From contig JBGTDX010000105.1 in assembly GCA_041748075.1 (NCBI GenBank), positions 124,001 to 188,000 on the forward strand: a DNA stretch of 64,000 nucleotides, in the 5' to 3' direction. The stretch is from JBGSYJ01 sp041748075 (GTDB lineage Bacteria > Acidobacteriota > Thermoanaerobaculia > Gp7-AA8). Under the pieces are notes generated by a model that was not told the DNA's origin, did no database searches, and saw only the letters and a list, made by a program, of their open reading frames with translations. The first letter of the stretch is position 1, and each line of letters starts with the position of its first letter. The translations under genes and the position numbers were made by a program. Of the stretch, positions 53,688-61,954 are shown piece after piece.

Positions 53688-53760
53688 CGGTTCTGGGTTC
53701 TGGGTCCCCCCTCCCCGTTACGAAGGGGCGGCGGGTCCCAGAACCCAGAACCCAGAACCG
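53688..53760. repeat. Heptanucleotide hairpin (TTCTGGG family)
   Basis: Left arm CGGTTCTGGGTTCTGGG (53688-53704) is a perfect 17-bp reverse complement of 53744-53760; the arms are built of 7-base units TTCTGGG and CCCAGAA. The 39-base loop is GC rich. It lies between tRNA-Phe and the PPK2 gene. Confidence 0.85.
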
Positions 53761-53794
53761 GGCGGGTGGGCGGGCCAAAGGGTATGCTTGCCTG

Positions 53795-54604
53795 ATGAAC
53801 TTCGACCGATATCGCGTCAAGCCCGGCAAGCGTGTGAAGCTGACAAAGCGGGATCCGAACGATCGCGCACTCTTCGAGGGATCGAAAGAGGATGCCGCAA
53901 TTCGGACTCTCGAGCTAGTCGATGAGCTCGAGGAACTGCAGGAAGTCCTCTACGCAGAATCGAAGCAGAAGCTTCTGATCATCCTCCAGGGAATGGATAC
54001 AGCTGGAAAGGATGGCACCATTCGTCTGGTGTTCGATGGGGTCAATCCATCCGGTGTGAAAGTCGCGCCTTTCAAAAAGCCGACCGATGAGGAGTTGAGC
54101 CGCGATTTCCTCTGGCGCGTCCATCAGAAGGTGCCCGCCAGAGGGGAGATCGTCATCTTCAACCGCAGTCACTACGAGGACGTGCTGGTCGTCAGGGTTC
54201 ACAGTCTCGTCCCGAAAAGGATCTGGAAGACCAGGTATCAGCAGATCGTCGATTTCGAAAAATTGCTAACCGACACGAACACCAGGATCCTCAAGTTTTT
54301 TCTCCATATTGACCGGGACGAACAGAAAGAGCGGCTTCAGGCACGCCTGGCGGAACCCGACAAGCAGTGGAAATTCAAGATGCAGGACGTTGCCGAGCGC
54401 GCTCACTGGGACGCCTACACGAAGGCCTACGAGGCGGCACTGTCGAAGACGAGCACCGAGAGTGCGCCGTGGTACGTCATTCCGTCGAACCTGAAGTGGT
54501 ATCGCAGCTATGTGATCGCCTCGATCGTTGTGGAGACACTCAAAGGAATGAAAATCAGGCATCCGGATCCGGATCCCGCGCTCGCCTCGGTGGTCATCGA
54601 CTAG
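53795..54604 (+). CDS. Polyphosphate kinase 2 family protein
   Basis: A 269-aa PPK2 with Walker A GMDTAGKDGTIR, the lid motif IVIFNRSHYEDVLVVRVH, Walker B-like FFLHIDRDEQKERLQ and the C-terminal WYVIPSNLKWYRSYVIASIV. The length and Phe/Tyr pattern fit short PPK2 (class I/III) nucleotide kinases, which phosphorylate nucleotides using polyphosphate. The frame opens at 53606 across the tRNA, but ATG 53795 gives the normal N-terminus MNFDRYRVKPGKRVKL. The 53-bp intergenic gap before the RNase III frame contains nothing notable. Confidence 0.93.
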   Translation: MNFDRYRVKPGKRVKLTKRDPNDRALFEGSKEDAAIRTLELVDELEELQEVLYAESKQKLLIILQGMDTAGKDGTIRLVFDGVNPSGVKVAPFKKPTDEELSRDFLWRVHQKVPARGEIVIFNRSHYEDVLVVRVHSLVPKRIWKTRYQQIVDFEKLLTDTNTRILKFFLHIDRDEQKERLQARLAEPDKQWKFKMQDVAERAHWDAYTKAYEAALSKTSTESAPWYVIPSNLKWYRSYVIASIVVETLKGMKIRHPDPDPALASVVID

Positions 54605-54724
54605 CCGAGCAGACCACCCGCGTTCGACAGGAGTCGGAAAGGCTTGCACCGACGCTGACCTGCTCGCTTTGTGTCTGATGGCCTGGAACGGGCAGCTATT
54701 CCGGGCGGGTTATACTCGACTTCG

Positions 54725-55453
54725 GTGACTGTTTCTGAAACTGACCTTCAGGCGTTCGAGGAGCGGCTCAGCTACCGCTTCTCCCAGCACGAGCTTCTCC
54801 GGCGCGCCCTGACTCACAAGTCGTTCGCTCACGAATCACGGGCGGATGCATCCGTGGACAACGAGACCTACGAGTTTCTCGGCGACTCGGTTCTCGGCTT
54901 CATCATCGGCGACCTTCTCTTTCACCGATTCCCCGAAATGGACGAGGGCGCTCTGTCGAAGATGAAGGCCTGGCTCGTCAGTGCGGCAAGCCTTGCCAGG
55001 AAGGCGCGCGATTACGGGATGGGCGAAGTTCTGTTCCTCGGAGTCGGAGAAGAGAAGTCGGGCGGCCGGAAGAAAGACTCCCTTCTTGCCAATCTCTTCG
55101 AAGCTGTCATCGCCGCTGTCTACCTGGACGGAGGAGTCGAGGCTGCAAGGGGATTCATCGAGCGTTGTTTCGTCGCCGACCTCGAAGCGATCGACGCAAA
55201 CGACCTGCAGTTTCACGACTACAAGACGGCGCTGCAGGAGCTCGCACAGGGGAGTGGTCTGGCCCTTCCCGAATATTCGGTGGTGGGCGAGATCGGGCCC
55301 GATCATCACAAGCGCTTTGTCGTCGAAGTGAAGATCTCCGGCGAGCCAGTCGCCCGAGGAGAGGGGTCGTCGAAAAAAGAGGCGCAGCAACAGGCTGCCA
55401 GACGGGCACTCGAGGTCGGCCGCGAACAGCAGGCGGAAGACAAGACGGGCTGA
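54725..55453 (+). CDS. rnc: Ribonuclease III
   Basis: A 242-aa enzyme from GTG 54725 (the frame is open to 54671). The catalytic motif is NETYEFLGDSVLGFIIGDLLF, with the second catalytic region LANLFEAVIAAVYLDGG; the dsRNA-binding domain ends with HKRFVVEVKISG, then EGSSKKEAQQQAARRALE. It cleaves rRNA precursors and double-stranded RNA. It precedes the EnvC-like gene by 21 bp in the same strand, probably one transcript. Confidence 0.95.
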   Translation: MTVSETDLQAFEERLSYRFSQHELLRRALTHKSFAHESRADASVDNETYEFLGDSVLGFIIGDLLFHRFPEMDEGALSKMKAWLVSAASLARKARDYGMGEVLFLGVGEEKSGGRKKDSLLANLFEAVIAAVYLDGGVEAARGFIERCFVADLEAIDANDLQFHDYKTALQELAQGSGLALPEYSVVGEIGPDHHKRFVVEVKISGEPVARGEGSSKKEAQQQAARRALEVGREQQAEDKTG

Positions 55454-55474
55454 AGGACGGGGAGAGCGGGAACG

Positions 55475-56671
55475 ATGCAGACGCATCGAGCGATGGGGAC
55501 GTATCACAGTGTCATTCGCTTCGCGAATCGATCGGCGGCGAGACGCGTTTTTTGTGCCGTCCTGACTCTCCTTTTTGCCGCGGGACTCCCGGCCGCTCCT
55601 GCCGAGCCTCGCGACCGAGACCTCGATCGGATACGGGGCGAAATCTCGCGCCTTCGGACGACACTCAATCAACTCGCGACGCGAGCACGAACCGCCGAGG
55701 TGGAGGTGCAGGCCGTGGATCTCGAGGTCGCAATCCAGACAAGGGAGCTCGAGATCGCAGCGGCCGCCCAGCAGCAGCTCGAGTCTCAGAGCGTTTCCCT
55801 CGAGCGCGACATCGAGAGCCTGACCGCGCGGATTGCGACTCAGAAAGTGACGCTGTCCCGGCGGCTTGCCGCGCTCTACCGGGCCGGTCCGCTCACGTAT
55901 GTACAGATGTTCCTCTCAATGGATGACCGGGAGGACCCTATCCGTGCGGCCTCGATGCTGGCTTTCATCGTCGGCAGGGATGCCCGTGCCGTATCCGACT
56001 TTCAGGCGACTCGAGAGCGCCTCGGTATTGAACAGGCCAGGCTCGCCGAGCAGCGCGTTCGTCTGGACGCGGTGAAGAAGCTCGTCGCAGAAAGACATCG
56101 TACGCTCTCAGAGACGCGGGCGCGTATGGAGGCCATGCTGGCGCGACTTCAGTCGGAGGAGTCGACAACGGTCCGGAAACTGAGCGAGCTGGAAGAGAAA
56201 GCTAGGCGACTGGAGAACCTGTTCGCCCTTCTTTACGGCCGAAAGTCTCCAGAAGAGCTTGGAGGCGCGCAAATCGAACAGTTTCAGGGCGCTCTGACCT
56301 GGCCGGTCGAGGGAAAGGTCATCGAGCGATTCGGCAGACAACGTAACCCGAAGTTTGCAACAATCACCGTCAGCAACGGGCTTAAGATCGAAGCGGCTCC
56401 GGGAACCGAGGTGCGGGCGGTCTTCGAGGGAACAGTTTTATTTTCTCAGTGGTTCAAAGGGTATGGCAATCTCGTTATCGTCGATCACGGCAACAGGATA
56501 TTTTCTCTGTACGGCAATGCGCAGAGCCCACGGGTGACCGTGGGGGATCGGGTCGCGCCCCGGCAGGTAGTCGCGAACGTGGGATACAACGAGGACGGGG
56601 ATTCCGGTTACCTTTATTTCGAGATCAGACAGGATAACAAGCCAGTCGACCCACGAACATGGTTGCGGTGA
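55475..56671 (+). CDS. EnvC-like LytM factor (non-catalytic M23) with coiled coil
   Basis: A 398-aa exported protein. Signal helix at about 30-55, a coiled-coil region in about 45-250 with RIRGEISRLRTTLNQLATRA and ESTTVRKLSELEEKARRLEN, then a LytM domain at about 275-398. The LytM domain keeps fold residues (NGLKIEAAPGTEVRAV, HGNRIFSLYGN) but the zinc ligands are lost: HxGID reads SNGLKI and HLHFE reads YLYFEI. This is the EnvC/NlpD state, in which the protein activates amidases at the septum. It is 13 bp upstream of the S41-like gene, on one transcript. Confidence 0.88.
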   Translation: MQTHRAMGTYHSVIRFANRSAARRVFCAVLTLLFAAGLPAAPAEPRDRDLDRIRGEISRLRTTLNQLATRARTAEVEVQAVDLEVAIQTRELEIAAAAQQQLESQSVSLERDIESLTARIATQKVTLSRRLAALYRAGPLTYVQMFLSMDDREDPIRAASMLAFIVGRDARAVSDFQATRERLGIEQARLAEQRVRLDAVKKLVAERHRTLSETRARMEAMLARLQSEESTTVRKLSELEEKARRLENLFALLYGRKSPEELGGAQIEQFQGALTWPVEGKVIERFGRQRNPKFATITVSNGLKIEAAPGTEVRAVFEGTVLFSQWFKGYGNLVIVDHGNRIFSLYGNAQSPRVTVGDRVAPRQVVANVGYNEDGDSGYLYFEIRQDNKPVDPRTWLR

Positions 56672-56684
56672 GGACCTAAAGACA

Positions 56685-57866
56685 ATGACCAATCGAAAGA
56701 TGACGTTTCTGGCGATTTCCGCCGCGATCATGCTGACGCTCGTGTCCGCTGCCGTATTCGGGCAGCAGAGTCCGAAGGGCAGCCTGTACCGCTACCTGAG
56801 TATCTTCACCGAGGTCTTCTCGCTCGTGAGAAGCAACTACGTGGATGCCGTGCCCTCGGAGCAACTCGTCGACGGTGCTTTCGCTGGCGTCACCGATGCC
56901 GTGGACGAGTTCAGCTACTACGTTCCACCCGGGCAGATGGCTCAGTACGAGAACTATCAGGACGATGATACGAACCTCGTCGGAATGGTCATGACCAAAC
57001 GGTATGGCTACGGATACGTCATCTCGGTGCTCGAGGGCTCCGCAGCCGATGTCGCAGGCGTCGCCTCTGGCGACTTCGTCGAGTCAGTCAATGGCCAGCC
57101 GACGCAGAAGCTCGCGATCTGGCAGATCCGGTCCGCGATTCAGAGCGGACCCGGCAAGACTCTGGACCTCGGAATTCTGCGGGGAGGGATGAGCAAGCGC
57201 GAGGTCATCACGGTGACCCGCAGCAAGTATGAAGCGAAAAACCCTTCCTTGCGTACATACGGCGACGTTGCCTACATCAAAGTTCCCTGGTTCAGCGAGG
57301 GTGTTGCAGCCAAATTCGCAGAGGAGATTGCGAAAGCTGAAGCGGCCGGACGGGAGAAGCTCATCATCGATCTGCGCGGTAATGCAGGAGGTTCCGTCGA
57401 GGAAGCGATCCAGGCTGCGGATGCGTTGCTCTCCAGCGGTCTGATCACATCCCTGCAGGGACGCAGGGTCGATCCTCAGCGATGGGAGGCCGACTCCAAC
57501 GTCTCGTTCGAAGGCCAGGTTCAGGTGCTGACCGATAGCACGACCGCGCTCGGAGGTGAGATCTTCGCGGCCGCGATTCACGGAAACAAGCGCGGCAGCC
57601 TCACGGGCTCTAGCACTTTCGGTAAAGGCGTGTTTCAGAAGTTCGTCCCTCTGCCGAGCGGCGGCGGTCTGAACGTGACAATCGGTCACTACACGACCCC
57701 GGATCTGAAGCCGATCCGGACGGAAGGGATCCGCCCCGACAACGCGGTCGATATGTCCTCTCTGGCCCTGCGGGATCCAGCCGAGCCCGAGCCGGATGAA
57801 GATCTCATCCTGAACAAGGCACTCGAGATCTTTGGACAGACCGCGGACCTTGCCGCGGCGGCCTGA
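56685..57866 (+). CDS. S41 (C-terminal processing) peptidase-like protein without catalytic serine
   Basis: A 393-aa exported protein. Signal MTFLAISAAIMLTLVSAAVF, PDZ-like region about 95-180, and S41 core about 190-330. It keeps the Lys in STFGKGVFQKF (K314). The nucleophile block SASASEI of Ctp/Prc reads TALGGEI at 287-293: the Ser (430 in E. coli Prc) is Leu and the Asp (441) is Gly, with equal spacing to the Lys. It is probably an inactive pseudoprotease. It forms a unit with the EnvC-like gene, an arrangement known for active EnvC/Ctp pairs. Confidence 0.85.
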   Translation: MTNRKMTFLAISAAIMLTLVSAAVFGQQSPKGSLYRYLSIFTEVFSLVRSNYVDAVPSEQLVDGAFAGVTDAVDEFSYYVPPGQMAQYENYQDDDTNLVGMVMTKRYGYGYVISVLEGSAADVAGVASGDFVESVNGQPTQKLAIWQIRSAIQSGPGKTLDLGILRGGMSKREVITVTRSKYEAKNPSLRTYGDVAYIKVPWFSEGVAAKFAEEIAKAEAAGREKLIIDLRGNAGGSVEEAIQAADALLSSGLITSLQGRRVDPQRWEADSNVSFEGQVQVLTDSTTALGGEIFAAAIHGNKRGSLTGSSTFGKGVFQKFVPLPSGGGLNVTIGHYTTPDLKPIRTEGIRPDNAVDMSSLALRDPAEPEPDEDLILNKALEIFGQTADLAAAA

Positions 57867-58042
57867 TCGCCACGAGCCGTCGTTTCATTCCGATCGGCTC
57901 GGAGCGCGACCATGGTGGCATCAGCGGCGCTGCGAGGGTATCCTCGCGGGCGAATGCCGCCTGAGCTCCGTATGAATCGCGCCGCGGTAGAGGATGGCCG
58001 GCTCTGATCCTCGCACTCTTTCTGCTCGAGCTGACGACCGGT

Positions 58043-58771
58043 ATGTGTCTTCTGCTGCCCCTGGTCGGCCGGCGCAACGCGGGTCCGAAGTTTTACCGGT
58101 TGATTCTGGTTCTGTCCCTGGCTTTCCTTGTGTGCGCCGCCGTGGCGCACATACTTGCTGGAGCCCGGACTCTAGCCCTCAATGACGTTGTCGCCATGCT
58201 GGCGCTTGCCTTCCTGCTGACAGTTTTACGATATCCACGTCGTTTCATTTATCGCCTCGCAGCCATCACAGCGGACCTGGTTCTTGTCGCCGTCACCGTG
58301 TACGCGTACCACCTCGCGGTGGATGCCCCGGCACTCTGGTGGAGCATCGCTGGCGCACTGACTTCGAGTGCACTCACAGGAAGCGTCATGCTCGCCATGT
58401 TGCTCGGACACTGGTACCTGGTCGTTCGCGGCATGCCAATCGAACCGCTCATGCGGCTGAGCAGGGCGATTCTGATTGCGACGATCGCGAAGATTCTGAT
58501 CGTGGCCGGCGTGCTGCTGCATCTATCGCCCGGCGGTCTCGAGTACGGAAGCCCACTCTATCGCGTCATGATTGGACAGGGCATCTTCTTCTGGATGCGC
58601 GTCGGCTGGGGCCTCATCGGACCTTTGGCGCTGTATCCGATGATCTGGGGAACGGTAAAGATCCGCTCGACGATGGCGGCAACAGGGATTCTCTATGTAG
58701 CCGTGGTAGCGGTCATCATCGGGGAAGTGCTCGGGACGTGGCTCTCGGTCCTCGAACGAATCCCGCTATGA
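58043..58771 (+). CDS. Multi-pass membrane protein, family unknown
   Basis: About 242 aa with about seven hydrophobic helices. The frame begins with MCLLLPLVGRRNAGPKFYRLI, but continuing upstream it reads LILALFLLELTTG without an ATG, GTG or TTG, so the start could be a CTG at 58004 behind AGAGGA. The first helix would otherwise be lost. The final PLALYPMIWGTVKIRSTMAATG and ILYVAVVAVIIGEVLG helices are clear. It follows the S41-like gene, and a heptanucleotide repeat lies right after its stop. No recognisable domain. Confidence 0.7.
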   Translation: MCLLLPLVGRRNAGPKFYRLILVLSLAFLVCAAVAHILAGARTLALNDVVAMLALAFLLTVLRYPRRFIYRLAAITADLVLVAVTVYAYHLAVDAPALWWSIAGALTSSALTGSVMLAMLLGHWYLVVRGMPIEPLMRLSRAILIATIAKILIVAGVLLHLSPGGLEYGSPLYRVMIGQGIFFWMRVGWGLIGPLALYPMIWGTVKIRSTMAATGILYVAVVAVIIGEVLGTWLSVLERIPL

Positions 58772-58774
58772 GAA

Positions 58775-58875
58775 AGGATGAAGGATGAAGGATGAAGGAT
58801 GAAGGATGAAGGATGAAGGATGAAGCCCCTACCCCGGCCGGGCGGTTTTCACCCTTCACCCTTCACTCTTCACCC
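58775..58875. repeat. Opposed heptanucleotide repeat arrays (AGGATGA / TTCACCC)
   Basis: Seven perfect AGGATGA units at 58775-58823, a 24-base spacer, then four TTCACCC-type units at 58848-58875 (TTCACCC, TTCACCC, TTCACTC, TTCACCC). Read on the other strand the second array is GGGTGAA, close to the first, so they make an imperfect hairpin. The stop codon of the minus-strand gene (58870-58872) lies in the second array. Confidence 0.85.
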
Positions 58876-59310
58876 TTTCTCCTCCGCACCCGGAGGGGCT
58901 TCACCATAGACGTGACGGTCGTGGACCGCGAGGTCGAATGGTTTGTGCTCCGGATTGTTGGGATAGCTGCGATGTACGGCCCGGCATTCATAGCAGACCG
59001 TCACGTCGCTGAGGTAGTAATACAGCGCAAAGTCAACGATCGTTACGGCGAGCAGGCTGAGCCCCCAAGTCCACGGAACGAAAATGGCTCCGATGACGAC
59101 GAGAGTCACTCCGGTGGCCCGGTTGAAATCTTTTTGAACGTAGAGCTCGAGCTCTCCGCATGCGCCGCATCGCTCGATCAATTCTTTTGCGGGCGGAGCT
59201 GTTGCCTCGTTCGCGGTCGAACAGTTCTCGCAGACGACAGGCGAAGGCTCGCCCGGGCGGCATTCCAGACGCCAGTCGCAACCGGAACAGAGGAAGTGAA
59301 GGCTAGCCAC
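58870..59310 (-). CDS. Zinc-ribbon two-helix membrane protein
   Basis: A 146-aa protein with four Cys pairs: CSGC (8-11), CENC (27-30), CGAC (48-51) and CYEC (106-109). Two transmembrane helices at about 66-82 and 84-101 (TLVVIGAIFVPW, then LLAVTIVDFALYYYL) are placed between the third and fourth pairs. No named family. Start is GTG 59310, whose 8-bp overlap with the cphA stop couples the two genes; a relation to the cyanophycin operon is inferred from this position only. Confidence 0.75.
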   Translation of the reverse strand: MASLHFLCSGCDWRLECRPGEPSPVVCENCSTANEATAPPAKELIERCGACGELELYVQKDFNRATGVTLVVIGAIFVPWTWGLSLLAVTIVDFALYYYLSDVTVCYECRAVHRSYPNNPEHKPFDLAVHDRHVYGEAPPGAEEKG

Positions 59311-61954
59311 TTTTCGGCGGGTTCGCCCAGGCGGCAGACACGTCGCCCCCCTGGCGGTATTCGTCGAGCATTCGGATCGCGATGTCGACATCGTCGGCGA
59401 AGTAGAGCACCAGATCGTCGCGTTCCGCGATGTCGAGTGCCAGCTGCACGGCGTCGATCTCCTCGGGACATACCCGGAGCTTCTCCTCGGGAAACCCGGC
59501 CTCGAGCATCGCCTTGTGAATCAGCTGCGAGACCGCTCCGCGCTCGCGGCCACGTCGTTTGAAGTCTTCACGGATCACGACGAGGTCGAATGACTCGGCC
59601 GCAACAGCGGCAGCCTGTCGTATGTCCTCATCACGACGGTCTCCCGGAATTCCGACGATCGCTATCAGACGCGCTTTGCGGGATGCCGCAGCGAACTCCG
59701 CGACTGCCCGAAACCCGTCGGGGTTGTGCGCGTAATCGAGGACGACGTGGAAATCCCGGATCTCGAAGACATTCATCCGGCCCGGCGTCTGAGCGATGGA
59801 CGGGAAGAACGTCTGGATCGCGATGCCGATGTCTTCGATGTCGATTCCTGCACCATGCGAGGCAGCTACGGCGGCGAGCGTATTCGCGACGTTGAATCGG
59901 GCGCGACCTCCAAAGGTGAGCGGTACGCGGGACAGGTCGGCGAGCTCGACTCGGACTCCGTTGGACCAGAGAACGATGTGTCCGTTCTCCACCGTTGCGC
60001 CGACACCTCCCGCGTCGACATGTTTTCTGAAGACGGGAAGCTGCGGTTCGAGTGAAAAGAGCGCGATCCTGCACTCGGCCCGTTCACGAATCTCCGGCAT
60101 GAGAGCGTCTTCGGCATTCAGCACTGCATATCCATCGGGTCGAACACGCTCGACCGGAATCGCCTTGACCCGCGCAAGATCTTCCAGAGTCTCGATGTCA
60201 CGCAAGCCCAGATGATCGGCAGCCACGTTGGTGACGATTGCCACATCCGACCAGTCGTACGCCAGGCCGGAACGGAGCATTCCGCCGCGCGCAGTTTCGA
60301 GCACCGCGTACGTGACCGACGGATCGCGAAGCACGACACGGGCCGAATCAGGGCCGGAGCAATCACCCTTCACGATCAGCTCATTGTTGACGTAGATCCC
60401 CTCGGTGGTCGTCAGGCCCACATTGTGCCCGGACTGTTTGGCAATGTGCGCACACAGACGCGCGGTGGTGGTCTTACCGTTCGTCCCGGTCACTGCGATG
60501 ACCGGGATACGGCCTCCCGAGCCCGGCGGAAAGAGCATATTGATGACAGCATCCGCAACAGGGCGCGATTTCCCTTCGGTCGGGGCCACGTGCATCCTGA
60601 AGCCGGGCGCAGCGTTCACCTCGACGATGCCTCCGCCAACGTCCCCGATCGGATGTTCGATGGAGGGAGAGACGACATCGATCCCGGCGATGTCGAGCTC
60701 TACGAGCTTCGCGATCCGCTCCGCAAGGTGAACGTTCGCCGGATGGATCTTGTCGGTCACGTCGACCGCGAAGCCTCCCGTTGAAAGGTTTGCCGTGGTC
60801 TTCAGGTATACGCGTTCCCCCGATCCAGGAATGGAATCGGCGGTCATTCCGCGCAACGCCAGAAGGTGCTCGGTCATCTCATCGATACTGATGCGGGTCA
60901 GGATTTTCTGATGTCCGATGCCCCGGCGTGGGTCCCTGTTCTCGATCTCGACGAGCTCCCGAATCGAATGCTCCCCATCCCCGATGACACGGGCGGGAAT
61001 GCGCTGAGCAGCCGCGACGAGCTTGTAGTTTACGACGAGAAGCCGGTAGTCGTTTCCCTTGATGAATCGCTCGACGATGACAGTCGAGCGGAACTGTCGT
61101 GCCTCGTCGAATGCCTTCCGGAGATCTTCTTCGGTACGGACGTCAGTGATGATCCCGCGGCCATGCGAGGCATCGAGAGGTTTGACGACCACGGGCCAGC
61201 CGATCGAGCGAGCCACCTCTATGGCCTGCTCGATCGAACGGGCGATCTTGCCTCGCGGTACCGGGACGCCATGAAAGCCGAGGAGACTCTTGGTCAAATC
61301 CTTGTCGCCCGCAATCTCCACGGCGAGGTAGCGGGTGTTCGAAGATGTCGTCGCCTGAATCTTCCTGGAGTTGGATCCCCAGCCGAGCTGGACGAGGCTC
61401 CGATCATCCAGTCGGATGTGCGGGATGTCGCGTCGCGCTGCTGCCTGAACGATGGAACCAGTCGAGGGGCCGAGCGTCTTTCGTTGCCGCAATTCCCGCA
61501 GGCCCGAGATCGCTTCATCGATCGAATAGGACTCACCGCCGATGAGCGCTTCCAGTATCTCGAGTGCCAGCCGGCCCGCTTCGATTCCTGTCTCACGCTC
61601 TTCACACTCGTAGACCACGGTGTATACCCCGTGAGTTGTCGTCGACCGCGTTCGACCGAAGCCGACGTCGGCGCCAGCGATGACCTGCAGCTCGAGAGCG
61701 ATATGCTCCATGACGTGGCCCATCCACGTTCCCTCCGCGAGGCGGACGAGAAAGCCACCAGGGTGGCCTTCTGAGCATCGGTGTTCCACCAGCGAAGGCA
61801 GAAGGCGCTCCAGGTTCTCCGGGAAACCCTCCACCTCACTCGATGGCCGCTTCTCCATTTCACCGAGATCGATCTTCCACTGAACACACGGAGCGGAAGC
61901 GTAAAGATTCGGCCCCATCAGCGCGAACCGCTCGAGCACGCGGATCCTGGTCAA
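59303..61954 (-). CDS. cphA: Cyanophycin synthetase
   Basis: An 883-aa protein with the CphA layout. The N-terminal domain (res 1-160) begins IRVLERFALMGPNLYAS. The ATP-grasp domain has GWPVVVKPLDASHGRGI, FIKGNDYRLLVVN and GGIVEVNAAPGFRMH. The Mur-ligase-like domain has P-loop AVTGTNGKTTTARLCA, ETARGGMLRSGLAYD, NVAADHLGLRDIE and DYAHNPDGFRAV. It adds Asp and Arg to the growing cyanophycin chain. The start is TTG 61954, which overlaps the cyanophycinase stop. Complete domains, so likely functional. Confidence 0.97.
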   Translation of the reverse strand: MTRIRVLERFALMGPNLYASAPCVQWKIDLGEMEKRPSSEVEGFPENLERLLPSLVEHRCSEGHPGGFLVRLAEGTWMGHVMEHIALELQVIAGADVGFGRTRSTTTHGVYTVVYECEERETGIEAGRLALEILEALIGGESYSIDEAISGLRELRQRKTLGPSTGSIVQAAARRDIPHIRLDDRSLVQLGWGSNSRKIQATTSSNTRYLAVEIAGDKDLTKSLLGFHGVPVPRGKIARSIEQAIEVARSIGWPVVVKPLDASHGRGIITDVRTEEDLRKAFDEARQFRSTVIVERFIKGNDYRLLVVNYKLVAAAQRIPARVIGDGEHSIRELVEIENRDPRRGIGHQKILTRISIDEMTEHLLALRGMTADSIPGSGERVYLKTTANLSTGGFAVDVTDKIHPANVHLAERIAKLVELDIAGIDVVSPSIEHPIGDVGGGIVEVNAAPGFRMHVAPTEGKSRPVADAVINMLFPPGSGGRIPVIAVTGTNGKTTTARLCAHIAKQSGHNVGLTTTEGIYVNNELIVKGDCSGPDSARVVLRDPSVTYAVLETARGGMLRSGLAYDWSDVAIVTNVAADHLGLRDIETLEDLARVKAIPVERVRPDGYAVLNAEDALMPEIRERAECRIALFSLEPQLPVFRKHVDAGGVGATVENGHIVLWSNGVRVELADLSRVPLTFGGRARFNVANTLAAVAASHGAGIDIEDIGIAIQTFFPSIAQTPGRMNVFEIRDFHVVLDYAHNPDGFRAVAEFAAASRKARLIAIVGIPGDRRDEDIRQAAAVAAESFDLVVIREDFKRRGRERGAVSQLIHKAMLEAGFPEEKLRVCPEEIDAVQLALDIAERDDLVLYFADDVDIAIRMLDEYRQGGDVSAAWANPPKSG

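Noticed and set aside
58775..58823. CRISPR array
   Set aside because: Units are 7 bases with no spacers and no cas genes nearby; simple tandem repeat.
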